A stretch of 54,639 nt of DNA, taken from positions 31,153-85,791 of the forward strand of contig JAQVSG010000003.1 in the NCBI GenBank assembly GCA_028700655.1, given 5' to 3'. Both the position numbers and the translations under genes were made by a program. The notes below the pieces were generated by a model. That model was given only the letters and a program-made list of their open reading frames with translations. It was not told the DNA's origin and did no database searches. This document shows, piece after piece, positions 18,666-28,107 of the stretch. Origin of the DNA: Caldisericia bacterium (GTDB taxonomy: Bacteria > Caldisericota > Caldisericia > UBA6126). Position 1 is the stretch's first letter; each line of letters opens with the position of its first letter.

Positions 18666-19860
18666 AGATTCTTGTGTGAAGAATTCTCTTGGTGGTATCT
18701 ATATACATATTCCTTATTGTCTCTCCAAATGCAATTATTGTGATTTTGTGAGTGTCCCCATCGACAACCATCTACCTCAATATCTTGACGAGTTGGGACA
18801 AGAAATTCAGTTGCGGAGTAAGGATTTTTCCTTTATGTCTGTGGATTCCATATTTTTTGGAGGAGGGACGCCATCGCTGCTGTCCATTGAACAGATAGAA
18901 AGAATCTTAACACAACTACATGAGAACTACTCAATCCAAAATGATTGTGAGATAACTATCGAAGCAAACCCCGATACAATAACCAAAGAATTGATTTCTG
19001 GATATCGATCACTTGGGATGAATCGAATAAGTATAGGAGTACAGTCTCTACATGATGATGTGCTAGCGATGATACGAAGAAGACATACCGCTCAGCAGGC
19101 CATTAATGCCATACTATGGGCGCACGAAGCTGGGTTCACTTCCATCAATTGTGATTTTATTATTGGATTGCCTAACGAAACAGATCGGGGCATTGAAGAA
19201 CAGACTCAACAAATAGGCACTCTACCAATCACTCATATATCCACCTATTTCCTGACTTTATCGCGAAAAACACCTAATGTGAAGCAAATACGGTTAAAAC
19301 AAATATCCATTCCTTCTGAAAAACAAACCTTACATCATTGGAATACAATGGTTAAAGAAATCTGTGCGCATGGGTTTCGTCATTACGAGATCTCCAATTT
19401 TGCAAAACCCTCTCATGAGTGTAGACACAATCTTCACTATTGGAACCTAGATTCTTGGGCTGCATTTGGACTTTCAGCAACAGGACATTGCAATCCAGAT
19501 CCCATGAAAAGATCGCATCGATATACAAATTTCTCTTCTTTTTTTCAATATAGCGCAGCTTTAGCATTGCACAAAACTCCCACAGGGAAGATGGAAAAAT
19601 TGACAGAAAAACAGACTCATTTTGAGAAGAATATGCTTCATTTCCGATTGTTAAACAAAGGGATTCTGTTATCGGATATCCCCTTACAAAACCGAAAAAT
19701 CCTACACGATTTTTATTGTAGGGGATGGGTTCGTTTTCAATACGAACACCCTCTTCGGGAAGCGACCGAAGGGATTGTGCATCATTGTCCCCGCATCGTA
19801 CTCACCGAAAAGGGTGTTGTAGTATCGAATGAAATTATTGTTCGATTGTTACAGGATTAA
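18652..19860 (+). CDS. hemW: HemW-like radical SAM protein
   Basis: A 402-residue member of the HemW group, once annotated as oxygen-independent coproporphyrinogen III oxidase and now seen as a heme-binding chaperone. The radical SAM motif is Cys23, Cys27 and Cys30 in CLSKCNYCDF. FGGGTPS, the EANPDT block, RISIGVQS and the FIIGLPNET block follow in order. The C-terminal HemW domain is present (EKNMLHFRLLNKGI). The start at 18652 was chosen because the longer frame lies inside folD; it overlaps the folD stop by 14 nt. Convergent with the next gene, with only 8 nt between. Confidence 0.88.
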   Translation: MTLYKDSCVKNSLGGIYIHIPYCLSKCNYCDFVSVPIDNHLPQYLDELGQEIQLRSKDFSFMSVDSIFFGGGTPSLLSIEQIERILTQLHENYSIQNDCEITIEANPDTITKELISGYRSLGMNRISIGVQSLHDDVLAMIRRRHTAQQAINAILWAHEAGFTSINCDFIIGLPNETDRGIEEQTQQIGTLPITHISTYFLTLSRKTPNVKQIRLKQISIPSEKQTLHHWNTMVKEICAHGFRHYEISNFAKPSHECRHNLHYWNLDSWAAFGLSATGHCNPDPMKRSHRYTNFSSFFQYSAALALHKTPTGKMEKLTEKQTHFEKNMLHFRLLNKGILLSDIPLQNRKILHDFYCRGWVRFQYEHPLREATEGIVHHCPRIVLTEKGVVVSNEIIVRLLQD

Positions 19861-19868
19861 AATAAGTA

Positions 19869-22736
19869 TTATTGTAGTTTCCGGATGAGGATGGTTTCGG
19901 TTTCCTTAACCCATTCTACATCCGCTCCAAAACTTTCGGCAATAAACCGTACAGGTACGAAAGTTCTACCATTTTGGATAACCGGTGGTGCATCCATTTG
20001 ATGTACTGAAGCATTCACCATAGCGATCCTATTTCCAATTTGCATACTAATGGTTGTATCTGCTGTTTTAATAATGATCGTTTCTGTCTCTTTCAACCAT
20101 TCTACATCCGCTCCAAAACTTTCGGCAATAAACCGTACAGGAACAAAGGTCCGACCTTCAATAATAAAGGGAGGAGCATCCAGAACAGCAATTTCATCAT
20201 TGATCGTGGCTGTTTCCTTGCCAATACCTAGTTGAATTAATGTTTCGTGCCAGTTATACACAGTTACTTTTTCCTCTGTTCGATTACCCAGTATATCATC
20301 GGCCGTGAATGTGATACTATTGACACCCAATTGTAAGGGCAATTCTACCTGAAACAAGTCATGAACAACTTTGGCTTCAATTCCGTTGGCTTTTACTATG
20401 GAACCTGGTTCTGTACGTCCTGTAAAATTCCATGAATTCTTATCAATCAGCTTTTCTTCTGGAACATTGACTAGTAAGGAAGGTGGAGTGGTGTCTCGCA
20501 CTACCTCTACCAATTTTTTAACAGTTTGTTCTTCATAGCTAGCTTGAACCAAGATAGCATTCATCCCTTCTTCAATGTGAATTCCTTCGAGCGTGAATGT
20601 ACCATTCTCTGCCACTTCTTTTGACTGGCTTTGGCAGGTGATGATTGCACCTACAGAACTGTATCCAGAGATAGCCATTTGCGATTGTTTTGTGGGAGAT
20701 TTGACCGGATCGATATCCAGGAACAACTTAATCTGTTCTGGGAATACAGGAATGGTAATCGAGTCACCAATCAAATTTTCTTTCCGTACCCGTATTGTTA
20801 TCTCTCCTGTTTCAGTTGGTTTAATGGTACAACGAAAAATACCATCCTGATTGGATAGTCCTTTTTCCCATACACCGCATCCGTCGACTTCAACAGTAGC
20901 TCCTTCTACCCGCTTTTGTGTACCAACCTCTTTTATTGTAATGGTTAGATCTGTTTTTGTGTTTTGATGGACTTTCGAAGGATTGCATTCAATTCCTTGT
21001 CCTTTGACCGAGTCTAGGTATAAGATCTTTTCCAGTTTGATTTGACAAGGACCGCTGGTGGTAGTGTTCTTGAATACAGCATCCACCCATACGACGCTTT
21101 CTCCTAATCCAGTAGGAGTGAATAGCATGGTTGTAACGGCTTTTCCATCGACCCAGTTTAATCTTCCATAGATTGCAGTTTCACTTTGGTTTCCGCTTAA
21201 TCCAATAATCCCCTCCATGGAAGGAGAAAGATCTCGGATATCGCCAGGGGTGATTTCAAACAATAGGTGATTTTCTTTACCGAATACGATGTCGTAGTTT
21301 GCTGTATTGAAAAAAGATTTTCCCAATTCAATGGAGGTTTTGGCATTGTATACCTTAACACCAGGTTTCCCGGAACCAATGATTCGTGTAGGTATACAAT
21401 CAAAATCCAGAAAGAATACATGGTCTTGTTGATACCGTGTTCGAATTTTTGTGGGAGACGAAGAACTAATGGGTGGTCCTCCTGCAACATCTCGGGCTCC
21501 ATATGGATTGCACGCTACAAAACCACCGACATTTGTGATATCCTCGGAGAACAGATAAAAGGTGCAACTTCCTTGACGGTCAAATAACAAGGAGTCATGG
21601 AAATCCAATTTTTGGTCGTCATTCAGGTCAGCGATTAAATATCCCCCCGATTTTTCAGAATTGTAAATGGATCCTAATCCCCAGCCTTCATAAGGGGGGG
21701 CGAAATCAAATTGGGGATCCAATTCAAAAGAACCATCTTCCCATTGCACATTGGAGGTAATATAGTAGGTTAGGTAGTCTGTTTTTACAACATTACCATA
21801 TTGATCTAGGTCGCGAACATGAAAGTCAGACATTTCAATCATTTCTCGGTTTCCTCGATCAATTTTCCCATTCCGGTTGTAGTCTACACCTAGGTGTAGA
21901 TAGTACCGTTGATGGGTATCCGTTATGAATGTTGTCTCTGTATTGTTGAGAGAGAAGAAGCCCCTACTTTTTGAAACAGAATTGTATTCAAAATTCGCAC
22001 ATTCTGTGGTAAAGGGAGTAAAACGAGCAACCTCTGTAGCTCCATTGCAAACATTGATGTCCCTATCGATACCTCGAATCATTTTGCCTTGAGCATTTCT
22101 AGCATATGCTGTAATTTGGTAGATTCGATTATCGCCTGCTGTCATAATAAAATCTGGATTCCCAGGAACTGTGAATTTGGTACCATTTGGATCTTCTGTA
22201 TTCATGATTTCATAATTCACATCTGGAGATACTACCTCGATACGTACAGCACCTGCTGCTTTACGGTCTGGAGTATAGGCTGTTATGATAAAGCTACCCG
22301 TGTCGTTAGCACAAAACCCTTTAAAAATGTAGATTCCTTCGCCAGCAAGTCGAAAATCGATTTCAATGGGTCGAAAACCAAACAAACTCAGGTTGTCTTC
22401 TAGACTTCCATCATCGTTATGCAAATCAGTCCTCACCCAATAATGTTGACCAATTTCGTCAGGGTGAGAATCTTTAAACAGTAAATTCCAGACAGCTTCG
22501 TCCTCAACTTGACCACCAAGTGTTAGGTCGACAGGATTGCCAGCTTGGTCCGATATATAAATTGTAAAAGGTTCATTGGGATCTATCATTTCTGGTACAC
22601 AGCCCGCTGTTAGGGGTTGAGGGGAATACGTTAGAACCAATGAATTTGCAGCATTCGCAGTGGGAATTTCAAAATGTATGATACTTATACTAAAAAGTAG
22701 TGTTACCGTTGTTATCAGTGCTATAAATTTTTTCAT
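19869..22736 (-). CDS. Large secreted protein with Ig-like regions and two C-terminal stalk repeats
   Basis: A 955-residue exported protein. The start at 22736 has GGAGG upstream and is followed by a signal peptide ending near residue 29 (TANAA). The body is a series of beta-rich segments, including an acidic NRNGKIDR-type calcium-loop-like stretch, a carboxypeptidase-regulatory-like repeat, and a bacterial Ig-like domain beginning DTTPPSLLVNVP. About residues 830-955 hold two stalk (copper-amine-oxidase-N) units, each with GRTFVPVRFIAESFGADVEW. No enzyme motif was found. It is probably a cell-surface or secreted structural or binding protein. The two stalk units share a perfect 45-nt DNA repeat. 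Confidence 0.8.
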   Translation of the reverse strand: MKKFIALITTVTLLFSISIIHFEIPTANAANSLVLTYSPQPLTAGCVPEMIDPNEPFTIYISDQAGNPVDLTLGGQVEDEAVWNLLFKDSHPDEIGQHYWVRTDLHNDDGSLEDNLSLFGFRPIEIDFRLAGEGIYIFKGFCANDTGSFIITAYTPDRKAAGAVRIEVVSPDVNYEIMNTEDPNGTKFTVPGNPDFIMTAGDNRIYQITAYARNAQGKMIRGIDRDINVCNGATEVARFTPFTTECANFEYNSVSKSRGFFSLNNTETTFITDTHQRYYLHLGVDYNRNGKIDRGNREMIEMSDFHVRDLDQYGNVVKTDYLTYYITSNVQWEDGSFELDPQFDFAPPYEGWGLGSIYNSEKSGGYLIADLNDDQKLDFHDSLLFDRQGSCTFYLFSEDITNVGGFVACNPYGARDVAGGPPISSSSPTKIRTRYQQDHVFFLDFDCIPTRIIGSGKPGVKVYNAKTSIELGKSFFNTANYDIVFGKENHLLFEITPGDIRDLSPSMEGIIGLSGNQSETAIYGRLNWVDGKAVTTMLFTPTGLGESVVWVDAVFKNTTTSGPCQIKLEKILYLDSVKGQGIECNPSKVHQNTKTDLTITIKEVGTQKRVEGATVEVDGCGVWEKGLSNQDGIFRCTIKPTETGEITIRVRKENLIGDSITIPVFPEQIKLFLDIDPVKSPTKQSQMAISGYSSVGAIITCQSQSKEVAENGTFTLEGIHIEEGMNAILVQASYEEQTVKKLVEVVRDTTPPSLLVNVPEEKLIDKNSWNFTGRTEPGSIVKANGIEAKVVHDLFQVELPLQLGVNSITFTADDILGNRTEEKVTVYNWHETLIQLGIGKETATINDEIAVLDAPPFIIEGRTFVPVRFIAESFGADVEWLKETETIIIKTADTTISMQIGNRIAMVNASVHQMDAPPVIQNGRTFVPVRFIAESFGADVEWVKETETILIRKLQ
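19911..20141. repeat. Perfect 45-nt direct repeat encoding the stalk core, 186-nt period
   Basis: The 45 nt at 19911-19955 recur without a mismatch at 20097-20141, exactly 62 codons apart. They encode the RFIAESFGADVEW core. The flanking sequence has diverged, so either the duplication is recent or the core is kept identical by gene conversion. Confidence 0.9.
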
Positions 22737-22799
22737 CGGAAGCCTCCAGAGAGTTGTTTTCATTGTAATAAGTAGGGGAATTTGGAGAAAAAGTTCACT

Positions 22800-23777
22800 T
22801 TATTTGTGAGGAAAACGGATTCTAAAAAAAAGGAAAATGCCTCCGAATGAAAGGGGAAGATAAAAAGTAAACAATCGGAGTAGAAAGATAAATACAGGGG
22901 AGGATCCGCCAATGAATAAGGAATATACATATCCCAACCCAACTTCTGCCATGCCGCTTCCTCCAGGACTGGGTAAAACAGATTGAAACATATAATAAGC
23001 TGCTTGCAACATGGCTACATCAATAAATGGAACCTTGAGTTGCAATGCTCGAAACAAAGGATAGGGAAGAGAAAAAAGAAGGCACCAATACAAAAGAATG
23101 AACGATATTGTAGGAGGCATCCAAGAAGTATTCTTTAAAAGAGGATCCATCGTTTTTGGAAATGTTATAAAAGAATCTCCTACAGTTTGCATAGATGTCT
23201 TCCAAAGGGGAATTGTATCCCCTATCCAATAGAAGAATTGAGAGAATTTTTTTCGTACTTGAGCCGCCAACCTTGAACGGTTCAATAGGAGTATATAACC
23301 AAGAAAAACAGCCGTACCGTACCCAAAAAGAATGCTTACAACATGCCACCCAAAAAGATCTTTTACATAAAAAGCTAAACCAATTGAGATGATGGCGCGA
23401 AGTATTCCATTGAGGGTACTTTTTAACAATAAGGACGGAAGCGCAATATCGACCTGGATGTTGTGGTTTGATAAAAAACTTGTTAAAGCCGGTATCATAC
23501 CAATTTGAAAAGGGGTGATGGCCCCAAAAAAAAAGGCGCTAAGAGTCAATTGAAACAATGTGAGTAGGGGAAGATGCTTACGATGTGAGCGCAAGATAAA
23601 TAGTAGAGCAGCAGCATCGCAAAACCACATGAATAGAAACAGGAGAAAGGCCACCACAATCCAAGGGTAATGAAGTTCAAGAAAAGAAAACTGTCCCGAT
23701 TGATTCCATAAATAGACAATGCCAACGATGGAAAAAAGACAAGCAATAATGAATCCGATCCAATGCTTTTTATGCAT
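22800..23777 (-). CDS. Flippase-like integral membrane protein (LPG synthase TM region / UPF0104)
   Basis: A 325-residue protein with about eight hydrophobic helices, resembling the lysylphosphatidylglycerol synthase transmembrane domain family (AglD/YbhN group). Visible cues are the GAITPFQIGMIPA block and the conserved PSPGGSGMAEVG motif near the C-terminus. Members move or modify lipids or lipid-linked sugars; the substrate here is unknown. There is no cytoplasmic synthase domain. The start at 23777 (MHKKHW) is preceded by GCAGGATG and overlaps the thiI stop by 8 nt; the much longer upstream frame lies inside thiI. Confidence 0.8.
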   Translation of the reverse strand: MHKKHWIGFIIACLFSIVGIVYLWNQSGQFSFLELHYPWIVVAFLLFLFMWFCDAAALLFILRSHRKHLPLLTLFQLTLSAFFFGAITPFQIGMIPALTSFLSNHNIQVDIALPSLLLKSTLNGILRAIISIGLAFYVKDLFGWHVVSILFGYGTAVFLGYILLLNRSRLAAQVRKKFSQFFYWIGDTIPLWKTSMQTVGDSFITFPKTMDPLLKNTSWMPPTISFILLYWCLLFSLPYPLFRALQLKVPFIDVAMLQAAYYMFQSVLPSPGGSGMAEVGLGYVYSLFIGGSSPVFIFLLRLFTFYLPLSFGGIFLFFRIRFPHK

Positions 23778-24900
23778 CAAGAACATCCTGCAGGTATTGC
23801 AATATCTCTTCTCTGATGGATATTCTAGCGTGGAGTTCAATACGTTTTTTTGGAGAAATGGATGTAGCCGGTTGAGAGGGAACAAAAGGGCAGTCGGGAT
23901 GAATGTATAACCCATAGGTTCCAATGGTTTTTGCCAACTTGATGATATCTATTTTGTCGTAGGTTAACAAAGGGCGATAGATTGGCATGTCAATGGAGGA
24001 TGTTAGTTCAAACAGATTGGATAGGGTTTGCGAAGCTACCTGACCCATGTTTTCACCCGATGTTATTCCTAGCGCAAACGTTCTTTTTGCGATCGTTTCG
24101 GCTGTGATATACATAGACTTTTTGCAGTATATGCATTGAAATGAACCAGCTCCCTTTTCGGATAGATATCGGATAAAGGATGTGAAAGGAATTGTTAATA
24201 GAGAAATAGAGGCCCCTGACCACGATTCTAGAATCTCTTTGTAAAGGTCTGGTGAGTCTTCGCCTAGGTGCAACAATAGTAACTTGCATCCTCTTTTAGC
24301 CATTAACCATGCAGCGACAGGGGAATCGATACCTTTTGATAACAAGGCAACTACTTTTCCTTGTGAACCATAAGGAAAACCGCCTGGTCCGGGAAAGGTT
24401 TTGGCGTAGATATAGCAATTGTGTTCTTTGGCATCAATATGAATGGTGAAAGCAGGATTCTTTAATTGAACTTTCCAAGATGGGAAAAAACTGGAAGCTT
24501 CATATTCCATGGTGTAGTGGGATATTGAAATACGTTTATCCTTGTTTGCAGTCACGCGGTATGAAATGGGATGAAAAGAACCAAGAGAATGCTTTAAAAG
24601 CTTGATCGCAGAACGAATAGAAGGGATTGTTGGTTGACACTCAATGGCGACACTTACAGAGTGTACGCCAAATGTATTGGCTATTGTATGAATCACTTCT
24701 TCGCTTAACGATCCATAAAGATAGAAAATATTTTGGCGGAGTTGCAATTGATAGTTTCCCATCAAAGGACTGCGATCTAGCTTCCATCGAAGTCTTGCTT
24801 CAAGAGTTTTTTCTAAGGCTTTACGAACAGGCTTACTTTTTAAGTAGATTTCTCCATATCGAATAATGGCCACATCATAGACACTTCTCAAGTAGTGCAA
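23770..24900 (-). CDS. thiI: tRNA sulfurtransferase ThiI
   Basis: A 376-residue protein with a ferredoxin-like N-terminal region, a THUMP domain (about 60-165) and a PP-loop ATPase domain. The family activates U8 of tRNA by adenylation for 4-thiouridine and can supply sulfur to thiamine synthesis. The PP-loop reads SKGIDS at 188-193 where SGGIDS is usual. The ITSGENMGQVASQT block is present. There is no rhodanese domain, as in Bacillota. The start is TTG at 24900, supported by AAAGGAG 6 nt upstream. It lies 42 nt after the formimidoyltransferase gene. Confidence 0.9.
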   Translation of the reverse strand: MHYLRSVYDVAIIRYGEIYLKSKPVRKALEKTLEARLRWKLDRSPLMGNYQLQLRQNIFYLYGSLSEEVIHTIANTFGVHSVSVAIECQPTIPSIRSAIKLLKHSLGSFHPISYRVTANKDKRISISHYTMEYEASSFFPSWKVQLKNPAFTIHIDAKEHNCYIYAKTFPGPGGFPYGSQGKVVALLSKGIDSPVAAWLMAKRGCKLLLLHLGEDSPDLYKEILESWSGASISLLTIPFTSFIRYLSEKGAGSFQCIYCKKSMYITAETIAKRTFALGITSGENMGQVASQTLSNLFELTSSIDMPIYRPLLTYDKIDIIKLAKTIGTYGLYIHPDCPFVPSQPATSISPKKRIELHARISIREEILQYLQDVLDA

Positions 24901-24942
24901 ACAAGACTCCTTTATCTATAAAGTTAGGATTTATGGGGTCCA

Positions 24943-25842
24943 TTAATCATTGTGAATTTTCATGTCAATGATTTGGTCAGCACTCAGAGAAGGGAGTTGT
25001 GTATAGTAAGAGAAAGAATCTAAGATGGCTTGCAATGGAATCAGTCCAATTAACTCTGTTTCTCGAATGGATACTCCCCAACGGCTTGCTTCCATACGGA
25101 TAACTTCAATTAAGCGATAGAGAGGAAGCTTTTTAAAGTGCAAATTATTCATGGAGATTTGAACCATCGATTTTTCTTCAATGAACATTCCCATGGCTTG
25201 CAGGTGTTGTAAGCCTCCACCACTTTCACGGATAGAGTTTGCAATAGAGTTGGCAACGTGCATATCGGTTGTATCTAGGTACACATTAAAAGCAACTAAA
25301 AATTCTCTAGCACCAACTGCTACACACCCAAAAGTAGGGTGCTTCTCGGTAGGTCCAAAATCGGGTTCCCATTTGCTTTGTTTAATTTTTTCATCAAAAC
25401 CTTCAAACTCACCTTTCCGAATAGTTGGCAGTTTGGCGCATTGTTTTCGTTTTGCGGAGTTTGCATATAAATACACAGGAATACCTAATTCAGAACCTAT
25501 TCTTTCTCCCAATTCCTCGCTGATTTGAACACACTCTTCCATGGTGGTTTCTCCCAGCGGAATAAAGGGGATAACATCGACGGCACCCATGCGTTTATGA
25601 GTTCCACTATGTTTTGTTAAATCAATGAGAGAGGCTGCTTTTTTTGTTAATGCATAGGCTGCTTCTTTCACTTCTTGAGGAGTCCCCACAAAAGTAATAA
25701 CAGATCGGTTGTGATCTGGATCGGATGAATAATCGACGAGTTTTACACCAGCGGTGTTTCGTACTTCGTTGACACAAGCCTCTATGATCTCTTGATTTCG
25801 ACCTTCAGAAATATTCGGGACGCATTCTACTAATTTTGCCAT
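24943..25842 (-). CDS. ftcD: Glutamate formimidoyltransferase
   Basis: A 299-residue protein matching the transferase half of FTCD, which moves the formimino group from N-formimino-glutamate to tetrahydrofolate in histidine breakdown. It begins KLVECVPNISEGR, carries His82 in the SGTHKRMGA block (the proposed general base) and has the FGPTEKHPTFGCVAVGAR block. The cyclodeaminase half is not fused and no separate fchA gene is in the window. AGGAGGAAACC precedes the ATG. It follows the PQQ/stalk gene by 9 nt, so it is probably co-transcribed. Confidence 0.92.
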   Translation of the reverse strand: MAKLVECVPNISEGRNQEIIEACVNEVRNTAGVKLVDYSSDPDHNRSVITFVGTPQEVKEAAYALTKKAASLIDLTKHSGTHKRMGAVDVIPFIPLGETTMEECVQISEELGERIGSELGIPVYLYANSAKRKQCAKLPTIRKGEFEGFDEKIKQSKWEPDFGPTEKHPTFGCVAVGAREFLVAFNVYLDTTDMHVANSIANSIRESGGGLQHLQAMGMFIEEKSMVQISMNNLHFKKLPLYRLIEVIRMEASRWGVSIRETELIGLIPLQAILDSFSYYTQLPSLSADQIIDMKIHND

Positions 25843-25851
25843 GGTTTCCTC

Positions 25852-28095
25852 CTATTTTTTGTAGTTTGGATACTCAATCGTAATGGTTTGAGTTGAGCCA
25901 TTCCATTCCACCTTACCATTCAGTTGTTCGGTTACAAAGCGGAGGGGAATAAATGTTCTTCCATTGGTAATCTCGGGGGCTACTTGGTCGGGAAGAACTG
26001 TTTTTGATCCATTGATCGTGCAATAGGATTTGTTGATCCAAAGATCGATGATTTTGTCATATTGTGTAAGCCGAATTTTCTGTTCCTTGGCAACCCATTC
26101 GACATTTGATCTCATGTTTTCTGCAATAATTCTTAAAGGAACAAGAGTTCTACCATTTTTAATATAGGGAGGGGCTTCAATAGAGGAAGACCTATTGTTG
26201 ATTTTTACCGTCATTGAGCCGATTTGCAAAGTAATCAGTGTTGTTTTTCCTCGTTGGATGGGAAAGGAAATGGATGTAGTAACAGCTGTTTTTGAAAATA
26301 GCAGAGTGTCTCGAATGGACACATTGGTAAATGATAGCGTTGCAGGTTTGTTTTCTAGAGTGGCGGTTTTTGCCTCGAAAACTAGCGTAGCCAAGGTACC
26401 ACTTCCACTTTCTCCCAATTCGTTTCTAGAATAATTTATAGACACTTTTCCGTCAGAGGGAGAGGGCGTTGCATTAAAAAATACATCTTCATGATTACCC
26501 ATGAAGAAATCACCTTGTTTCACGTCTTTTAAATATAGTAAATCGGTGGGATATTTGATTGTATACCCAAAAGACCGTACTTTATCTGCATTTTCAACAC
26601 GAATAGGGATAGAGAATTCTTGTCCGTCAAAAATATTCTTTGGGGTCTCTAATGACAAGACAGTATCTTTCCCCTTTTCTTGTATAACCAGAACAGCATA
26701 CGCTTCTCTTTCAATATCTCTTTTTCCAGAGAAAGCTTGAATGGATATACGGTATTTTGCTGGTTGAGCTTCTTCTGTTGTGTCTACGACAAGAACGATT
26801 TCACCGGGGGGTTGAACCTGCGATTTATCAAACCATCGTGCAACTCCTTTGCAAGAGCAAGGGAAGCCTCCTGCAGAAAACGACACAGGGTCATGAAAAC
26901 CTTCTGTACTAACTACTTTTATTTTGAATTGACAACTTTCACCGGGAGAAATGGTTTGAACTTCATTTTCAATTTCAATATGGAAATCAAAATTTTCAGA
27001 AGCATACATAAGGATGTCACCATTTTGTGTACCTATAAATAGTTTGCCATTCGAAATAGCCATACCCGCACTTATGGGACTATCGAGGGTATCTGAAAAA
27101 ACGAGCGTTCCATCAAAAGAATCGAGAGCAACAATACTGTTGTCTTTGCCAGGAAGGAACACAACTCGATTGGCTGATACAGGGGGAATTGTGCAGTCTG
27201 GAGAGGAGTAGGACCACATTTCAACACCCGTTCCTGCACTAATTCCTACGTATCGATCTGTAACTCCAGAGCACAATACTCGTTTGTCAAAATAACAAAA
27301 ACTGAAGGGAGTTGAAAAGCTATTGGCAAATTCTTGTTTCCAATACTGACGTCCTGTTATGTAATCGTAAGCATATAGGTTTCCCTTTTTGTCCCCGAAA
27401 TAAATGGATTCTGTGCCTGCAATCGGAGCACTTGTTATCTCAGCGTTTACATAGTAATTCCAGTGTTTTTTTCCATTTTGACTGTCGATACAGGCAATTT
27501 GCCCTTTTTCAGTTACCACATATAGCGAATTGAACTTAAGACAAATTCCGTGTGTAATGGATTCATGCAAATCTACATCCCAAATCGTTTTACCATCCAG
27601 TGCATTCAAGGCGTAAATATGGCCATCCACGGTAGCCACTATTAAATATCGATAAAACTTTAACAAAGGAGCGGTAACCTTTTTGTTGAGGTGGCGTGTC
27701 CATAAAATAGTGCCAGTTTTTGCATCTAGGCAGTATAAATGTCCGGCTTCGGTGATGGCAAAAAGATCCAAATTACTGATCATCATGCAGCTTTTTATGG
27801 AGTCCCCAATTGTTTGGCTCCATACTTTTTCTCCATTAAATACCGAAGAACAACCAATCATTCCTTTTGTAGTGGAATAGTACACGGCATTGTCATGCAC
27901 CAACAGTCCACCTGTTAAAGTTTCTCCAAGCGAAATACGTAGTCTTTCCTGCAAAGGGAAATACAACGTTTCTTTTACCATACCGCTTCGGGATTCATCT
28001 TTTTGGAAAGCATACCACTCTTCCGCAAAAGCAGGTAAAAAAGCACTGATAGTCAACATAAAAACTACGAAAAGCAATGTTAATCGTGTGCGCAT
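25852..28095 (-). CDS. Secreted PQQ-type beta-propeller / cohesin-like / stalk-domain protein
   Basis: A 747-residue exported protein. A signal peptide (1-24, ending FAEEW) precedes a PQQ-like beta-propeller over about 30-375, with repeats such as GKTIWDVDL and GTILWTRHL. About residues 480-610 resemble a cohesin domain, and 625-745 form two stalk units (NGRTLVPLRIIAE and NGRTFIPLRFVTE). GAGAGG lies upstream of the ATG. The architecture suggests a surface or scaffold protein rather than a quinoprotein dehydrogenase, because no substrate domain is visible. It is 12 nt after the hexapeptide-repeat gene. Confidence 0.83.
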   Translation of the reverse strand: MRTRLTLLFVVFMLTISAFLPAFAEEWYAFQKDESRSGMVKETLYFPLQERLRISLGETLTGGLLVHDNAVYYSTTKGMIGCSSVFNGEKVWSQTIGDSIKSCMMISNLDLFAITEAGHLYCLDAKTGTILWTRHLNKKVTAPLLKFYRYLIVATVDGHIYALNALDGKTIWDVDLHESITHGICLKFNSLYVVTEKGQIACIDSQNGKKHWNYYVNAEITSAPIAGTESIYFGDKKGNLYAYDYITGRQYWKQEFANSFSTPFSFCYFDKRVLCSGVTDRYVGISAGTGVEMWSYSSPDCTIPPVSANRVVFLPGKDNSIVALDSFDGTLVFSDTLDSPISAGMAISNGKLFIGTQNGDILMYASENFDFHIEIENEVQTISPGESCQFKIKVVSTEGFHDPVSFSAGGFPCSCKGVARWFDKSQVQPPGEIVLVVDTTEEAQPAKYRISIQAFSGKRDIEREAYAVLVIQEKGKDTVLSLETPKNIFDGQEFSIPIRVENADKVRSFGYTIKYPTDLLYLKDVKQGDFFMGNHEDVFFNATPSPSDGKVSINYSRNELGESGSGTLATLVFEAKTATLENKPATLSFTNVSIRDTLLFSKTAVTTSISFPIQRGKTTLITLQIGSMTVKINNRSSSIEAPPYIKNGRTLVPLRIIAENMRSNVEWVAKEQKIRLTQYDKIIDLWINKSYCTINGSKTVLPDQVAPEITNGRTFIPLRFVTEQLNGKVEWNGSTQTITIEYPNYKK

Positions 28096-28107
28096 TTAAC
28101 AACCTCT

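Noticed and set aside
19911-20141. Repeated 45-nt unit as a CRISPR-like element
   Set aside because: Only two copies, inside a coding frame, exactly 62 codons apart, encoding a known protein module.
22800-23924. Longer N-terminus for the flippase-like protein
   Set aside because: The first 49 codons lie inside thiI in another frame, are not membrane-like, and ATG 23777 has a better ribosome site.
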